33,121 bases of DNA from Deltaproteobacteria bacterium (GTDB lineage Bacteria > Myxococcota_A > Polyangia > Polyangiales > JADJMO01): NCBI GenBank assembly GCA_022843175.1, contig JALHOE010000088.1:1-33121 (forward strand), written 5' to 3'. This document shows positions 19,752 to 28,403 of this stretch, in pieces (the first letter of the stretch is position 1; the number at the start of each line of letters is the position of its first letter). The translations under genes were made by a program, and so were the position numbers. Below the pieces are notes generated by a model. It made no database searches and was not told where the DNA came from. It was given only the letters and a program-made list of their open reading frames with translations.

Positions 19752-20948
19752 TCAGTAGTTGAACTGCGCCTGCAGGCGGAGCAGGGAGCCCGTCTCCTGG
19801 GTGTGGGTCTTCGGGTTGGTGCGGTTGCCGTAGGCGAAGGCCGCGGTGAGCTCGAAGTTCTTCCACGGCAGCCACTCGACGCCGGCTTCGAGGTCGCGCA
19901 CCGAATAGTTCGGCGCGTTCTTCTCGTGCTTCTTGCCGCCCTCGTAGTTCCACACGCGCACGTAGGGAATGAACTGCCCGACCTTGAGCATCATCATCGC
20001 GTAACCGCCGTGCAGCGGCCGCTCCTTGATCACCTTGGCGACCGGATCGAGCTCCGGCCCGATGCCGACGTTGTATTCGACCTGGAAGCCGAGCGGCTGC
20101 GGGTAGATCACGAGCGTGCCGGCCGCGCGGATGTCGCGGAATGTGTCGTTGCCCACGACCGCGTACTTCGGATCGCGCTCGATCACGTACTTGCCGGCGT
20201 ACCCCTGCACGGACGCCTCGACGAACTGCTTGCCGAACTTGAACGGGTAGGTGACCCGCGCGACGACGTGCTTGTTGTCGTTGAGTTCTTTGCGATTCGC
20301 CGTCTGGCCGTTGTAGATGCCCCACCCGAGCATGCCGTAGTCGCCCGAGCCCTTGAGGCCGGAGTCGACGAGCTCCTTGAACCGCGCCCGAATGTGCTTC
20401 GGTGCCCAGTACATGAACACGCCGAGGTCGCGCTCGTTGCTCACCGAGCTGTTGAGCGGATCGGAGCGGTCGAGCGGGAGCCGGTTCTGGCTCGATTGCA
20501 TGTTCTCGAAGCCGTACGGGACCTTCGACTGCCCCACGCGGAAGCGGAGCTCCTTGGCCTTGTCGATGAAGATGTCCGCGTACCAATCGCGGAGCGCGAC
20601 CGCGTGCATCATCGAGTCGCTCAGCGAGTTGGCGACGTCGGGCTGGAGGTAGATCGAGACGTGCTCGTGCACATCGCCGAAGATGATGATCCGGCCGCGG
20701 CGGATGAAGAACCCGCCGTTGTCGCCGATCGACTTGTCGCCCTGCTCGTTGACGTAGTCGTTGTTGCTGGCGAAGAGGCGGTTGTACCGGATCTGGGCGT
20801 AGCCCCGGATCTTGATCTTCTCGAACCAGTGCTCTTCTTTCTTCTTCGGCTCCGCGGCGGCGGGGTGCTCGGCCTTCTCGGAGGCAACGGCAGCCGCCGG
20901 GGACGCGAGCAGCAGGGAGGCGAACAGCGCGGCGCGGGCACACTTCAT
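19752..20948 (-). CDS. Phosphate-selective porin (OprP/OprO family)
   Basis: 398 residues. A signal peptide (MKCARAALFASLLLASPAAAVA) is followed by a charged Lys/Glu/Ala linker, then beta-rich sequence with alternating aromatic and hydrophobic residues. Blocks such as IRGYAQIRYNR, FFIRRGRIIIFGDVHEHVSIYLQPD, RVGQSKVPYGFE and DLEAGVEWLPWKNFELTAAFAYG fit the Porin_O_P family (PF07396). It ends QAQFNY, a C-terminal aromatic residue as expected for outer-membrane barrel insertion. OprP in Pseudomonas forms a trimeric phosphate channel induced by starvation. The phosphate-locus setting and the Pho-like boxes upstream support a similar role. Exact anion preference cannot be told from sequence. Confidence 0.85.
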   Translation of the reverse strand: MKCARAALFASLLLASPAAAVASEKAEHPAAAEPKKKEEHWFEKIKIRGYAQIRYNRLFASNNDYVNEQGDKSIGDNGGFFIRRGRIIIFGDVHEHVSIYLQPDVANSLSDSMMHAVALRDWYADIFIDKAKELRFRVGQSKVPYGFENMQSSQNRLPLDRSDPLNSSVSNERDLGVFMYWAPKHIRARFKELVDSGLKGSGDYGMLGWGIYNGQTANRKELNDNKHVVARVTYPFKFGKQFVEASVQGYAGKYVIERDPKYAVVGNDTFRDIRAAGTLVIYPQPLGFQVEYNVGIGPELDPVAKVIKERPLHGGYAMMMLKVGQFIPYVRVWNYEGGKKHEKNAPNYSVRDLEAGVEWLPWKNFELTAAFAYGNRTNPKTHTQETGSLLRLQAQFNY

Positions 20949-20956
20949 GGGCGGAC

Positions 20957-21020
20957 AACCTAGGCGCAGTTCTTTGACGAGGTGGTGACACCTTGGTGGC
21001 GTTGGTGACGGTTTGGTGAA
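20957..21020 (-). promoter_or_regulatory. Putative Pho-box array and -10 before the porin
   Basis: Read on the minus strand, half-sites occur as TTCA (21020-21017), GTCA (21009-21006), GCCA (21000-20997), GTCA (20989-20986) and GTCA (20978-20975). Steps are 11, 9, 11 and 11 bases. The last two read GTCACCACCTCGTCAAAG, very close to the pstB array. TAGGTT (20962-20957) nine bases after it may be the -10. Confidence 0.6.
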
Positions 21021-21120
21021 CGACAGGTCGCGCGCCGGCGAAATCGGAAACGGCTGAGTGAAGGGTGGGTGACACGACTCTTCCGTCGAGCCCCGCGGGC
21101 GACCCTGCTAGGGCGGTCCC

Positions 21121-21933
21121 GTGCCGACCTGGATGGCTGCCCTGCTCGGGGTCGTGGAGGGCCTCACCGAGTTCCTCCCGATCTCCTCGACCGGCCACCT
21201 CATCCTCACCGCGCACGCCCTCGGCCTGCACGACGACGCGACCAAGTCGTTCGAGGTCGTCATCCAGGCCGGGGCCATCCTGGCGGTCGTCTTCCACTAT
21301 CGAGCCCTCCTCTGGACCCGGGTGTCGGGGCTCGCACGCCGCGATCCGCTTTCGATGCGCCTCGCGGCGGCGCTGCTCGCGGCCTTCGTGCCCACCGCGA
21401 TCGCCGGCCTCCTGCTGCGCAAGACCATCAAGCGCCTTCTGTTCGGACCGACGCCGGTCGCGCTGGCCCTGGTGGTCGGCGGCGTCGTCATGATCGTCGG
21501 CGAGCGGCTCCTTGCGCGGCGGCAGCGTACCGAGACCGACAAGCTCGAGGACGTCACTGTGCTCGACGGCTTCTTGGTCGGCGTCGCGCAGTGCTTCTCG
21601 CTGTGGCCCGGCACCTCGCGCGCGATGTGCACCCTGCTCGCCGGCCGCGCGCGCGGCCTCGACGCGCGAACCAGCGCCGAGTTCTCCTTCCTCCTCGCCA
21701 TCCCGGTCCTCGGCGCGGCGACCGCGCTCGATCTTTACAAGGACGGGCGCGCGCTCCTGGCCACCGGGTCGATGCGGCTCGCGCTGCTGGTCGGGTTCGC
21801 CACGTCCTTCCTCGTCGCCTGGGCCGCCATCGGGTGGTTCCTGGCGTTCCTCCGAAAACGGGGGCTCGAGGCCTTCGGGTGGTACCGGATCGCGGTCGGG
21901 ATCGCGGTTTTCCTGCTGATCCGGCGGTCTTGA
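21121..21933 (+). CDS. uppP: Undecaprenyl-diphosphatase (UppP/BacA)
   Basis: Integral membrane enzyme that removes one phosphate from undecaprenyl diphosphate, recycling the lipid carrier for peptidoglycan and releasing phosphate outside the inner membrane. 270 residues with about eight hydrophobic helices. The signature EGLTEFLPISSTGHL (residues 13-27) is intact. The second conserved loop reads WPGTSRA (162-168), with Ala where many members have Ser. Start is GTG 21121; no strong binding site is visible. It lies head-to-head with the porin gene across a spacer that has Pho-like repeats and 36 bases before the DUF47 gene, an unusual place for uppP. Confidence 0.94.
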   Translation: MPTWMAALLGVVEGLTEFLPISSTGHLILTAHALGLHDDATKSFEVVIQAGAILAVVFHYRALLWTRVSGLARRDPLSMRLAAALLAAFVPTAIAGLLLRKTIKRLLFGPTPVALALVVGGVVMIVGERLLARRQRTETDKLEDVTVLDGFLVGVAQCFSLWPGTSRAMCTLLAGRARGLDARTSAEFSFLLAIPVLGAATALDLYKDGRALLATGSMRLALLVGFATSFLVAWAAIGWFLAFLRKRGLEAFGWYRIAVGIAVFLLIRRS

Positions 21934-21969
21934 GCTCCGTTCCGGTCCGGCTTACGAGTCGCCACCCGC

Positions 21970-22593
21970 ATGTTCGGCAAATCGAAGTCCGACGAGAGTT
22001 TCTTCGACGGCTTCGTTCGCCACGGGCGCTCGACGCTCGAGGCCTCGAAGCTGATCCGGTCCCTGTTCGACGAGCTCGGTAACGCGAAGGATCTCGCGCG
22101 CGCCGTGTCGGAGGCCGAGCACGCCGGCGACCAGATCACCCACGACACGATCAAGCGCCTCCACGAGACGTGGATCACGCCCTTCGATCGCGCCGACATC
22201 CACACCCTCATCTCCCGCATGGACGACGTGCTCGACCTCACCGAGGCGGTGAGCGAGCGGGTCATTCTCTTCGAGCTCAAGGAGTCCCGCCCGCAAGCCA
22301 GGGAGCTCGCCGACGTGCTGGTCCGCTGCTGCGAGGCGATGCTCCGCGCGATGGAGCTCCTGCCCAACCTCAAGAGCTCCAAGGAGCTCCTCGAGCTGTG
22401 CGTGAAGATCGGCAAGATGGAGAACGAGGCCGACGTGCTCTATCGCCAGGCCATCGCCGACCTCTACAAGGCGGGCAACGACCCGCTCGACGTCATGAAG
22501 TGGCGAGACATCTTCGATGCGCTCGAGACGGCGACCGATCGCTGCGCCGACGTCGCCAACGTGATCGAGGGAGTCGTCCTGGAGTACGCGTAA
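21970..22593 (+). CDS. DUF47/PhoU-like accessory protein of PiT transport
   Basis: 207 residues, all-helical and soluble. Repeated E-x-x-D patterns (SEAEHAGDQITHDTIKRL, ISRMDDVLDLTEAV, LETATDRCADVANVIEG) match the DUF47/TIGR00153 family, structurally related to PhoU. DUF47 genes commonly sit beside a PiT permease, and here the stop TAA overlaps the PiT ATG by one base (TAATG, 22591-22595). It is inferred to modulate that transporter, as PhoU does for Pst. The locus thus holds two PhoU-type proteins, this one and PhoU at 25860. Confidence 0.92.
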   Translation: MFGKSKSDESFFDGFVRHGRSTLEASKLIRSLFDELGNAKDLARAVSEAEHAGDQITHDTIKRLHETWITPFDRADIHTLISRMDDVLDLTEAVSERVILFELKESRPQARELADVLVRCCEAMLRAMELLPNLKSSKELLELCVKIGKMENEADVLYRQAIADLYKAGNDPLDVMKWRDIFDALETATDRCADVANVIEGVVLEYA

Positions 22594-23597
22594 TGGTCGC
22601 CCTCACCGCGATCATCCTCCTCGCGCTCGCGTTCGATTTCATCAACGGCTTCCACGACGCCGCGAACTCGATCGCGACCATTGTCTCCACGCGGGTGCTC
22701 TCGCCGCGGGTGGCCGTCATGTGGGCGGCGTTCTTCAACTTCATCGCCTTCCTCATCTTCGAGACCCACGTCGCCGGCAACATCGCCAAGGGCGTCAACC
22801 CGACGATCGTCACGCTCACCGTCGTGGGCTGCGGCCTCGTCGGCGCGATCGTGTGGAACCTCGTCACCTGGTACTACGGGCTCCCCTCGTCCTCGTCGCA
22901 CGCGCTGCTCGGCGGCATGGCCGGCGTCGCGGTCACCAAGGCCGGGTTCGGCTCGCTCGACAGCGCGTTCTTCGCCAAGACCGCGCTGTTCATCGTGGTG
23001 TCGCCGGTGGTCGGGTTGGTCATCGGCTTCCTCCTGATGCACCTGATGATGGCGGTGTTCGGGCGCACTTCGCCGCGGAAAATCGACCGCACCTTCCGCG
23101 GCATGCAGCTGCTCTCGGCCTCGCTCTACTCGCTCGGCCACGGCGGCAACGACGCGCAGAAGACGATGGGCATCATCGTCGCGGCGCTGGTCGCGAGCGG
23201 GCACCTCATCGTGGCCAAGGGGCAGAAGCCGCACGTGCCGCTGTGGGTCGTGCTGATCTGTCACGCGGCCATGGGGCTCGGCACGCTGTCCGGCGGCTGG
23301 CGCATCGTGCGCACCATGGGCATGAAGATCACCAAGCTCGCGCCGGTCGGCGGGTTCTGCGCCGAGACGAGCGGCGCGGCCACGTTGTTCATGGCCACCG
23401 GCCTCGGCATCCCGGTCTCGACGACGCACACCATCACCGGCTCGATCGTCGGTGTCGGCAGCACGCGCAAGCTCACGGCGGTGCGCTGGGGCGTCGCCGG
23501 TCGGATCGTGTGGGCGTGGGTCCTCACGGTGCCGGCTGCGGCCGGGGTCGCCGCGCTGACCTACCTCCTGCTGCGCGCCGCGGGCGTTCCGGGCTGA
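22593..23597 (+). CDS. pit: PiT-family inorganic phosphate transporter
   Basis: Low-affinity, ion-coupled phosphate permease in the inner membrane (PF01384). 334 residues with about ten hydrophobic helices. Both family repeats are present: FDFINGFHDAANSIATIVST near the N-terminus and LGHGGNDAQKTMGII in the middle, each followed by a serine/threonine-rich loop (GLPSSSSHALLGG and GIPVSTTHTITGSI). Length matches the short DUF47-linked PiT type. Start overlaps the DUF47 stop by one base. The phoR gene starts three bases after the stop, so DUF47-pit-phoR form one unit. Confidence 0.95.
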   Translation: MVALTAIILLALAFDFINGFHDAANSIATIVSTRVLSPRVAVMWAAFFNFIAFLIFETHVAGNIAKGVNPTIVTLTVVGCGLVGAIVWNLVTWYYGLPSSSSHALLGGMAGVAVTKAGFGSLDSAFFAKTALFIVVSPVVGLVIGFLLMHLMMAVFGRTSPRKIDRTFRGMQLLSASLYSLGHGGNDAQKTMGIIVAALVASGHLIVAKGQKPHVPLWVVLICHAAMGLGTLSGGWRIVRTMGMKITKLAPVGGFCAETSGAATLFMATGLGIPVSTTHTITGSIVGVGSTRKLTAVRWGVAGRIVWAWVLTVPAAAGVAALTYLLLRAAGVPG

Positions 23598-23600
23598 TCG

Positions 23601-25019
23601 ATGAAGAGCCCCGCCACCGTCGCCGCTCGGGTCCGAGTGGCGATCGTGTGCGGCCTCGCGCTGTGCCTGCTCGCCGGCGCCTTCATGTTCCGCGTGCACG
23701 ACGCGGTGCCGGCGGCCGACAAGCGCACCGTCTTCGAGCTCGGGGTGCTGCTCGTGATCGGCGCGGCGCTGTGCGGCGTCGCGATCGCGCTCGTCGCGTC
23801 GAGCGTCGCCATCGCACCGCTCGACGCACTCACCATCACCGCCCGCGCGATGCGCCGCGACCTCGGGCTCCGCACGCGCATCCGCGGCGAGGACGAGCTC
23901 GGCCAGCTCGGCGAGGCGCTCGATGGCCTCGCCGCGTGGGTCTCGAGCGAGAAGCAGGGCCTCGAGGACGACCGCAACCGCCTGGTCGCCATCCTCGAGT
24001 CGATGACCGAGGGCGTGCTCGTCACGTCGGGGGAGGGCGCGCACGACGGCGTCGTCGTTCTGGCCAACGCCGCGCTGCGCGAGATGTTCCTCTTCGAGCG
24101 CGCGATCGTCGGCCGGCCGCCGGTCGAGGTGATCCGGGCCGCGGGGCTCGACGAGATCTTCACCCGCGCGGCCCAGACCAAGTCCGCGTCGTCCGGGGAG
24201 CTCGAGCTTCACGGCTTGCGACCGCGTCGGGTGTTCGTTCGCGTCGCGCCGATCAAGGCCGACCGCCCCGGCCTCGTCGCCGTGTTCAACGACGTGACCG
24301 AGCTCCGCCGCCTCGAGAGCGTGCGCCGCGACTTCGTGGCCAACGTCTCCCATGAGCTGCGCACGCCGATCCATGCGATCTCGGCGTCGGCCGAGACGCT
24401 GCAGAACGGCGCGCTCGACGACCGGGCTTCGGCCGCGGACTTCGTCGACATCATCCGCCGCCACGCCGCTCGGCTGCAGCTCCTCGTCGAAGATCTGCTC
24501 GAGCTGTCGCGGATCGAGGCGCGGGAGTGGAAGCTCGAGCTCGAGGACACCGACGCCGCCGAGGTGATCACCGCGGCGATCGAGGCGGTCGCGGTCGCCG
24601 CGGCGCAGCGCGAGGCGACGATCACGCGCGCCGAGACCTCCCTGCGGGTGTCGGCCGACCGGCGCGCGCTCGAGCACGTGCTCTCGAACCTCCTCGACAA
24701 CGCAGTGAAGTACGGGGGGCAGAAGCCGGTGATCGAGCTCACGGTCGAGCGGGCGGGGGACCGCGTGCTCTTCCGTGTCCGCGACCACGGCCCCGGCATC
24801 GAGCCGCGCCACCTCCCGCGGATCTTCGAGCGGTTCTATCGCGTGGACGCCGGGCGCTCGCGCGCGATCGGCGGGACCGGCCTCGGCCTCTCCATCGTGA
24901 AGAACCTGGTCGAGGCGATGCACGGGAGCGTCGAGGTCGAGAGCCGGGTCGGCCTCGGGACGACCTTTACCGTGTCCCTGCCCGGCCCGGGCGGCGTCAC
25001 CGGGGCGAGCGCCGGCTGA
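23601..25019 (+). CDS. phoR: PhoR-type sensor histidine kinase
   Basis: 472 residues. Two membrane helices (about 10-30 and 47-68) enclose only about 15 residues, so there is almost no outside sensor, as in PhoR. A HAMP-like region (IAPLDALTITARAMRRDL, about 70-120) and a PAS domain (about 130-240) follow. HisKA has FVANVSHELRTP with phospho-acceptor His251; HATPase_c has NLLDNAVKYGG, RDHGPGIEP, IFERFYRV and GGTGLGLSIVKNLVE. PhoR is known to sense phosphate through the Pst complex and PhoU, both encoded directly downstream. It is separated from phoB by about 4 kb. Confidence 0.88.
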   Translation: MKSPATVAARVRVAIVCGLALCLLAGAFMFRVHDAVPAADKRTVFELGVLLVIGAALCGVAIALVASSVAIAPLDALTITARAMRRDLGLRTRIRGEDELGQLGEALDGLAAWVSSEKQGLEDDRNRLVAILESMTEGVLVTSGEGAHDGVVVLANAALREMFLFERAIVGRPPVEVIRAAGLDEIFTRAAQTKSASSGELELHGLRPRRVFVRVAPIKADRPGLVAVFNDVTELRRLESVRRDFVANVSHELRTPIHAISASAETLQNGALDDRASAADFVDIIRRHAARLQLLVEDLLELSRIEAREWKLELEDTDAAEVITAAIEAVAVAAAQREATITRAETSLRVSADRRALEHVLSNLLDNAVKYGGQKPVIELTVERAGDRVLFRVRDHGPGIEPRHLPRIFERFYRVDAGRSRAIGGTGLGLSIVKNLVEAMHGSVEVESRVGLGTTFTVSLPGPGGVTGASAG

Positions 25020-25063
25020 CACCGAATCGTCACCGAACCGTCAAAGGGACGGCACCCTATGTG
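25016..25063 (+). promoter_or_regulatory. Putative Pho box and -10 before pstB
   Basis: Half-sites GACA (25018), GTCA (25029) and GTCA (25040) are each 11 bases apart, with shared flanks (CACCGAA twice, then GTCAAAG). TATGTG at 25058-25063 lies 11 bases after the array and could be the -10. The GTCACC-N5-GTCAAAG layout is shared with the porin promoter. The array begins inside the phoR stop codon. Confidence 0.65.
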
Positions 25064-25077
25064 CCTAACGTCCGGGC

Positions 25078-25863
25078 GTGCCGACAGCAGCCCTGCCCAC
25101 GAAGATTGAGGTGCAGAACCTCAACGTCTTCTATCGCGCCGAGAAGAAGGCCGAGACGCAGGCTCTCAAGGATGTTGCGCTGGAGATTCGCGATCGCGAA
25201 GTCCTTGCGCTGATCGGCCCGTCCGGCTGCGGAAAGAGCACGTTTCTCCGCGTGCTCAACCGCATGAACGACACGGTCCCCGGCGCTCGCGTCGAGGGGC
25301 GGGTGTTGCTCGAGGGCGAGGACGTCCTCGCGAAGGGGTACGACGTCGTCGGGCTCCGCCGCAGGGTCGGGATGGTGTTCCAGCGTCCCCAGCCGTTCCC
25401 CAAGTCGATCTTCGACAACGTGGCGTTCGGCGTGCGCGCCCACGGGCTCACCGACAAGAACGAGATCGTCCGTCGCGTCGAGTCCGCGCTCGGCCGCGCC
25501 GCGCTGTGGGACGAGGTCAAGGACCGGCTCGAGGCCTCGGCGCTCAGCCTCTCGGGAGGTCAGGCGCAGCGCCTCTGCATCGCCCGCGCGCTCGCCGTCG
25601 AGCCCGAGGTGCTCCTCATGGACGAGCCGACGAGCGCGCTCGACCCCATCGCGACCGCGCGCCTCGAAGAGCTGATCCACGAGCTCCGCGCGGATCTCAC
25701 GATTGTGATCGTCACCCACTCCATGCAGCAGGCCGCGCGCGTCTCGCAGCGGACGGGCTTCTTCTACATGGGCAACCTGATCGAGGTCGGCCCGACCAAG
25801 CAGATGTTCACGCGTCCGCGCGAGAACAAGACCGAGGACTACATCTCGGGGAGGTTCGGATGA
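25078..25863 (+). CDS. pstB: Phosphate ABC transporter ATP-binding protein
   Basis: Powers high-affinity phosphate import through PstC/PstA. 261 residues, usual for PstB. Walker [10 protein letters not shown] (47-55), Q-loop [16 protein letters not shown] (typical PstB wording), signature LSGGQAQR (from 158), Walker [14 protein letters not shown] and switch His in [12 protein letters not shown]. The C-terminal [23 protein letters not shown] is diagnostic of PstB. The start is GTG 25078. Its stop overlaps phoU by four bases. Having pstB first in the operon is unusual; most operons place it after pstA. Confidence 0.96.
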   Translation: MPTAALPTKIEVQNLNVFYRAEKKAETQALKDVALEIRDREVLALIGPSGCGKSTFLRVLNRMNDTVPGARVEGRVLLEGEDVLAKGYDVVGLRRRVGMVFQRPQPFPKSIFDNVAFGVRAHGLTDKNEIVRRVESALGRAALWDEVKDRLEASALSLSGGQAQRLCIARALAVEPEVLLMDEPTSALDPIATARLEELIHELRADLTIVIVTHSMQQAARVSQRTGFFYMGNLIEVGPTKQMFTRPRENKTEDYISGRFG

Positions 25864-26540
25864 GACCCTCGCGCCACACCAGCAACGAGTTCGAGCTCGA
25901 GCTTCGCGAGATCCGCGGCCAGTTGGTGGCGATGGGCGCCCGCTGCGAGCGCGCCGTCCAGCTCGCGATCGCTGCGTTCCTCGATCGCGACGAGGCGAAG
26001 GTCGCCGAGGTCGTGGCGATCGACGAGAAGGTCAACCAGGACGAGATCGAGCTCGACGAGATGGCGGTACGCGTCCTCGCGCTGCGGCAGCCAGTCGCCT
26101 ACGACCTCCGCTTCATCGCGAGCACGCTCAAGTTCGTCACCGACCTCGAGCGCATCGCCGACGAGGCCGTCAACATCGCCGAGCGCGTCGAAACGCTGAA
26201 GAAGGCCGCCGAGGTGCCGCCGGTCTTCGACATCCCCAAGATGGGGCGGCTCGCGCAGAAGATGCTGCGCGAAGCCCTCGATGCCTTCGTCGAGGGAGAC
26301 GAGGAGCGCGCGCGCAAAGTGCTGACCGCCGACGACGAGGTCGACGCGCTCTACAGCGAGACGCTGCGCGCGGTGCTGACCTGGATGTCTGCGCACCCGA
26401 ACGACATCCCCGCGGCGATGTGCGTCGCGTCCGCGTCGAAATACCTCGAGCGCATCGCCGACCACGCCACCAACCTCGCCGAGCACGTGATCTATCTCGA
26501 GAAGGGTGACGACGTTCGTCACCGCAGGAGCCCGCAATGA
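25860..26540 (+). CDS. phoU: Phosphate signalling regulator PhoU
   Basis: Links the Pst transporter to PhoR and keeps the Pho regulon off when phosphate is ample. 226 residues, all helical, with the two three-helix repeats of the family. Conserved stretches are [51 protein letters not shown] and, in the second repeat, [22 protein letters not shown], whose E/D-rich motifs bind metal. It overlaps pstB and pstS by four bases on each side (ATGA), so translation is coupled through the operon. PhoU between pstB and pstS is not the enterobacterial order. Confidence 0.95.
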   Translation: MRPSRHTSNEFELELREIRGQLVAMGARCERAVQLAIAAFLDRDEAKVAEVVAIDEKVNQDEIELDEMAVRVLALRQPVAYDLRFIASTLKFVTDLERIADEAVNIAERVETLKKAAEVPPVFDIPKMGRLAQKMLREALDAFVEGDEERARKVLTADDEVDALYSETLRAVLTWMSAHPNDIPAAMCVASASKYLERIADHATNLAEHVIYLEKGDDVRHRRSPQ

Positions 26541-27391
26541 AACGCCGTGTCGCGATCGTGTGTGGACTGCTCTTCCTGACCGCCTGCACGCGAAAGGCCG
26601 ATCAGGGGCAGGGCGCCGCCGGCAAGCAGTCGGTGACCATCAAGGGCAGCGACACCATGGTGCTCCTCGGCCAGCGCTGGGCCGAGACGTACATGAAAGA
26701 GCACCCGGGCACGTCGATCCAGGTGACCGGCGGCGGCTCGGGCACCGGCATCGCCGCGCTGATCAACGGCTCGACCGAGCTCGCCAACGCGTCTCGTCCG
26801 ATGAAGGACAAGGAGAAGGCCGAGGTGAAGACCAAGCGCGGCGTCGACATCGTGGAGACGAAGGTCGCGCTCGACGCCCTCGCGGTCTACGTCGCCGAGG
26901 CGAACCCGGTCAAGGAGCTCGATCTCGAGACGCTCGCGAAGGTCTACCGCGGAGAGCTTACGAACTGGAAGGACCTCGGCGGCGCCGACCACAAGATCAC
27001 GCTCTACGGGCGCGAGAACAACAGCGGCACCTACGCCTACTTCAAGGAGCACGTGCTCTCCGACAAGGACTTCGCGGCGCAGGTGCAGACGCTCGCCGGA
27101 ACGAGCGCGGTCGCCAACGCGGTGAAGGGCGACGAGTTCGGCATCGGCTACGGCGGCATCGCCTACGCCGCCGGCATCCGCGCGCTCAAGATCAAGAAGA
27201 CCAAGGACGGGCCGGCCGTCGAGCCGAACCTCGCGACGGCGAAGGACGGAAGCTACCCGATCAGTCGATTCCTCTACGTCTACAGCGCGGGCGAGCCGAA
27301 GGGGCTCGCCAAAGACCTCCTCACGTGGATCGTGTCCGACGCGGGACAGAAGGTGGTGAGCGATGTCGGCTACTTCCCCCTCCCGAAATAG
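26537..27391 (+). CDS. pstS: Phosphate-binding lipoprotein PstS
   Basis: Substrate-binding protein of the Pst transporter, anchored in the periplasm by lipid. 284 residues. A lipoprotein signal ends in LTAC, giving acylated Cys17. The phosphate-site blocks are present: IKGSDTMV near the N-terminus, GGGSGTGIAALINGSTELANASRP in the middle and ENNSGTYAYFKEHVL later (Ser/Thr and Gly that coordinate the anion). The C-terminal PISRFLYVYSAGEPKG and VVSDVGYFPLP are family typical. Its 3' end overlaps pstC by 29 bases. Confidence 0.94.
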   Translation: MKRRVAIVCGLLFLTACTRKADQGQGAAGKQSVTIKGSDTMVLLGQRWAETYMKEHPGTSIQVTGGGSGTGIAALINGSTELANASRPMKDKEKAEVKTKRGVDIVETKVALDALAVYVAEANPVKELDLETLAKVYRGELTNWKDLGGADHKITLYGRENNSGTYAYFKEHVLSDKDFAAQVQTLAGTSAVANAVKGDEFGIGYGGIAYAAGIRALKIKKTKDGPAVEPNLATAKDGSYPISRFLYVYSAGEPKGLAKDLLTWIVSDAGQKVVSDVGYFPLPK

Positions 27392-28403
27392 ACCGGCGCC
27401 GGTGCCGGTGCCCGAGTCGGAGCCCGAGCCCGATCGGGAGCACACGCCGACCGGCGCGTTCCGCACCGTGGAGTGGCGCAGGAGCCCGCCCGCGTGGCAC
27501 CGCGTCGCCGAGATCGCGATCAAGGTCACCGCGCTGACCGCGATCGTGGCCATCGCGCTGATCTTCGTGTTCATCGCGCTCGAGTCGCTCCCGCTCTTCA
27601 CCTCCAAGCTCGTCCACCAAGAGGTCACCTTCGCCAAGATGTGGCTGCGTCAGGCGTGGGACGGCCCCGGTTGGGCGTGGCAGCCCACCTCGGGGGTGCC
27701 CAAGTTCTCGATCCTGCCGCTGCTCATCGGCTCGCTGAAGATCACCGTGGTGTCGGTCGCCGTCGGCGCGCCCCTCGGCATCCTCGCGGCGATCTTCACC
27801 TCGCAGATCGCCCCGCGGTGGCTGCGCGAGATCCTCAAGCCGACCATCGAGCTGCTCGCCGGCATCCCCTCGGTGGTCATCGGTGTGTTCGCGCTCCTGG
27901 TGATGGCCACCTGGTTCCAGCGGGCGTTCGGGTTCGAGCACCGGCTCAACGCGCTCGTCGCGGGTTGCGCGCTCTCGCTCACCATCATTCCCCTGGTGTT
28001 CACCCTCGCCGAGGACGCGCTGTCGTCGGTGCCCAAGTCGTTCGCCGATGCGTCGCTCGCGCTCGGCGCCACGCGCATGTACACGATCGTGAACGTGATC
28101 GTCCCGGCGGCGCTGCCGGGCATCGCGGCCGGCGTGGTGCTCGGGTTCGGGCGCGCGATCGGCGAGACGATGATCGTGGTGATGGCTTCGGGCAACGCGG
28201 CGCTCGTCAACTGGTCGCTCGGCACCTCCACCCGCACGATCACCGCGACGATCGCCCAGGAGATGGCCGAGGTCGTCCACGGGAGCCCCCACTACGTCGT
28301 GCTGTTCGTGCTCGGCGCCACGCTCTTGCTCTTCGCCTTCGCGACCAACCTCGTCGCCCAACGGATCGTCGACCGCTTTCGTCGCAAGCGAGGTGGAACA
28401 TGA
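27363..28403 (+). CDS. pstC: Phosphate ABC transporter permease PstC
   Basis: Inner-membrane permease half. 346 residues with about six helices. The BPD_transp loop is present (SFADASLALGATRMYTIVNVIVPAALPGIAAGVVLGFGRAIGET), which contacts PstB. The N-terminal 45 residues are Pro/Glu-rich and basic (RPAPVPVPESEPEPDRE), longer than usual. The ATG at 27363 lies inside the pstS end but has AAGGTGG nine to ten bases upstream, so I keep it; in-frame GTG codons near 27402 would remove the extension and the overlap. The stop overlaps the pstA start by four bases. Confidence 0.94.
   Translation: MSATSPSRNRPAPVPVPESEPEPDREHTPTGAFRTVEWRRSPPAWHRVAEIAIKVTALTAIVAIALIFVFIALESLPLFTSKLVHQEVTFAKMWLRQAWDGPGWAWQPTSGVPKFSILPLLIGSLKITVVSVAVGAPLGILAAIFTSQIAPRWLREILKPTIELLAGIPSVVIGVFALLVMATWFQRAFGFEHRLNALVAGCALSLTIIPLVFTLAEDALSSVPKSFADASLALGATRMYTIVNVIVPAALPGIAAGVVLGFGRAIGETMIVVMASGNAALVNWSLGTSTRTITATIAQEMAEVVHGSPHYVVLFVLGATLLLFAFATNLVAQRIVDRFRRKRGGT

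Noticed and set aside
22464-25022. An 852-codon minus-strand open frame opposite pit and phoR
   Set aside because: Same composition artefact; the plus strand encodes complete PiT and PhoR proteins with intact motifs.
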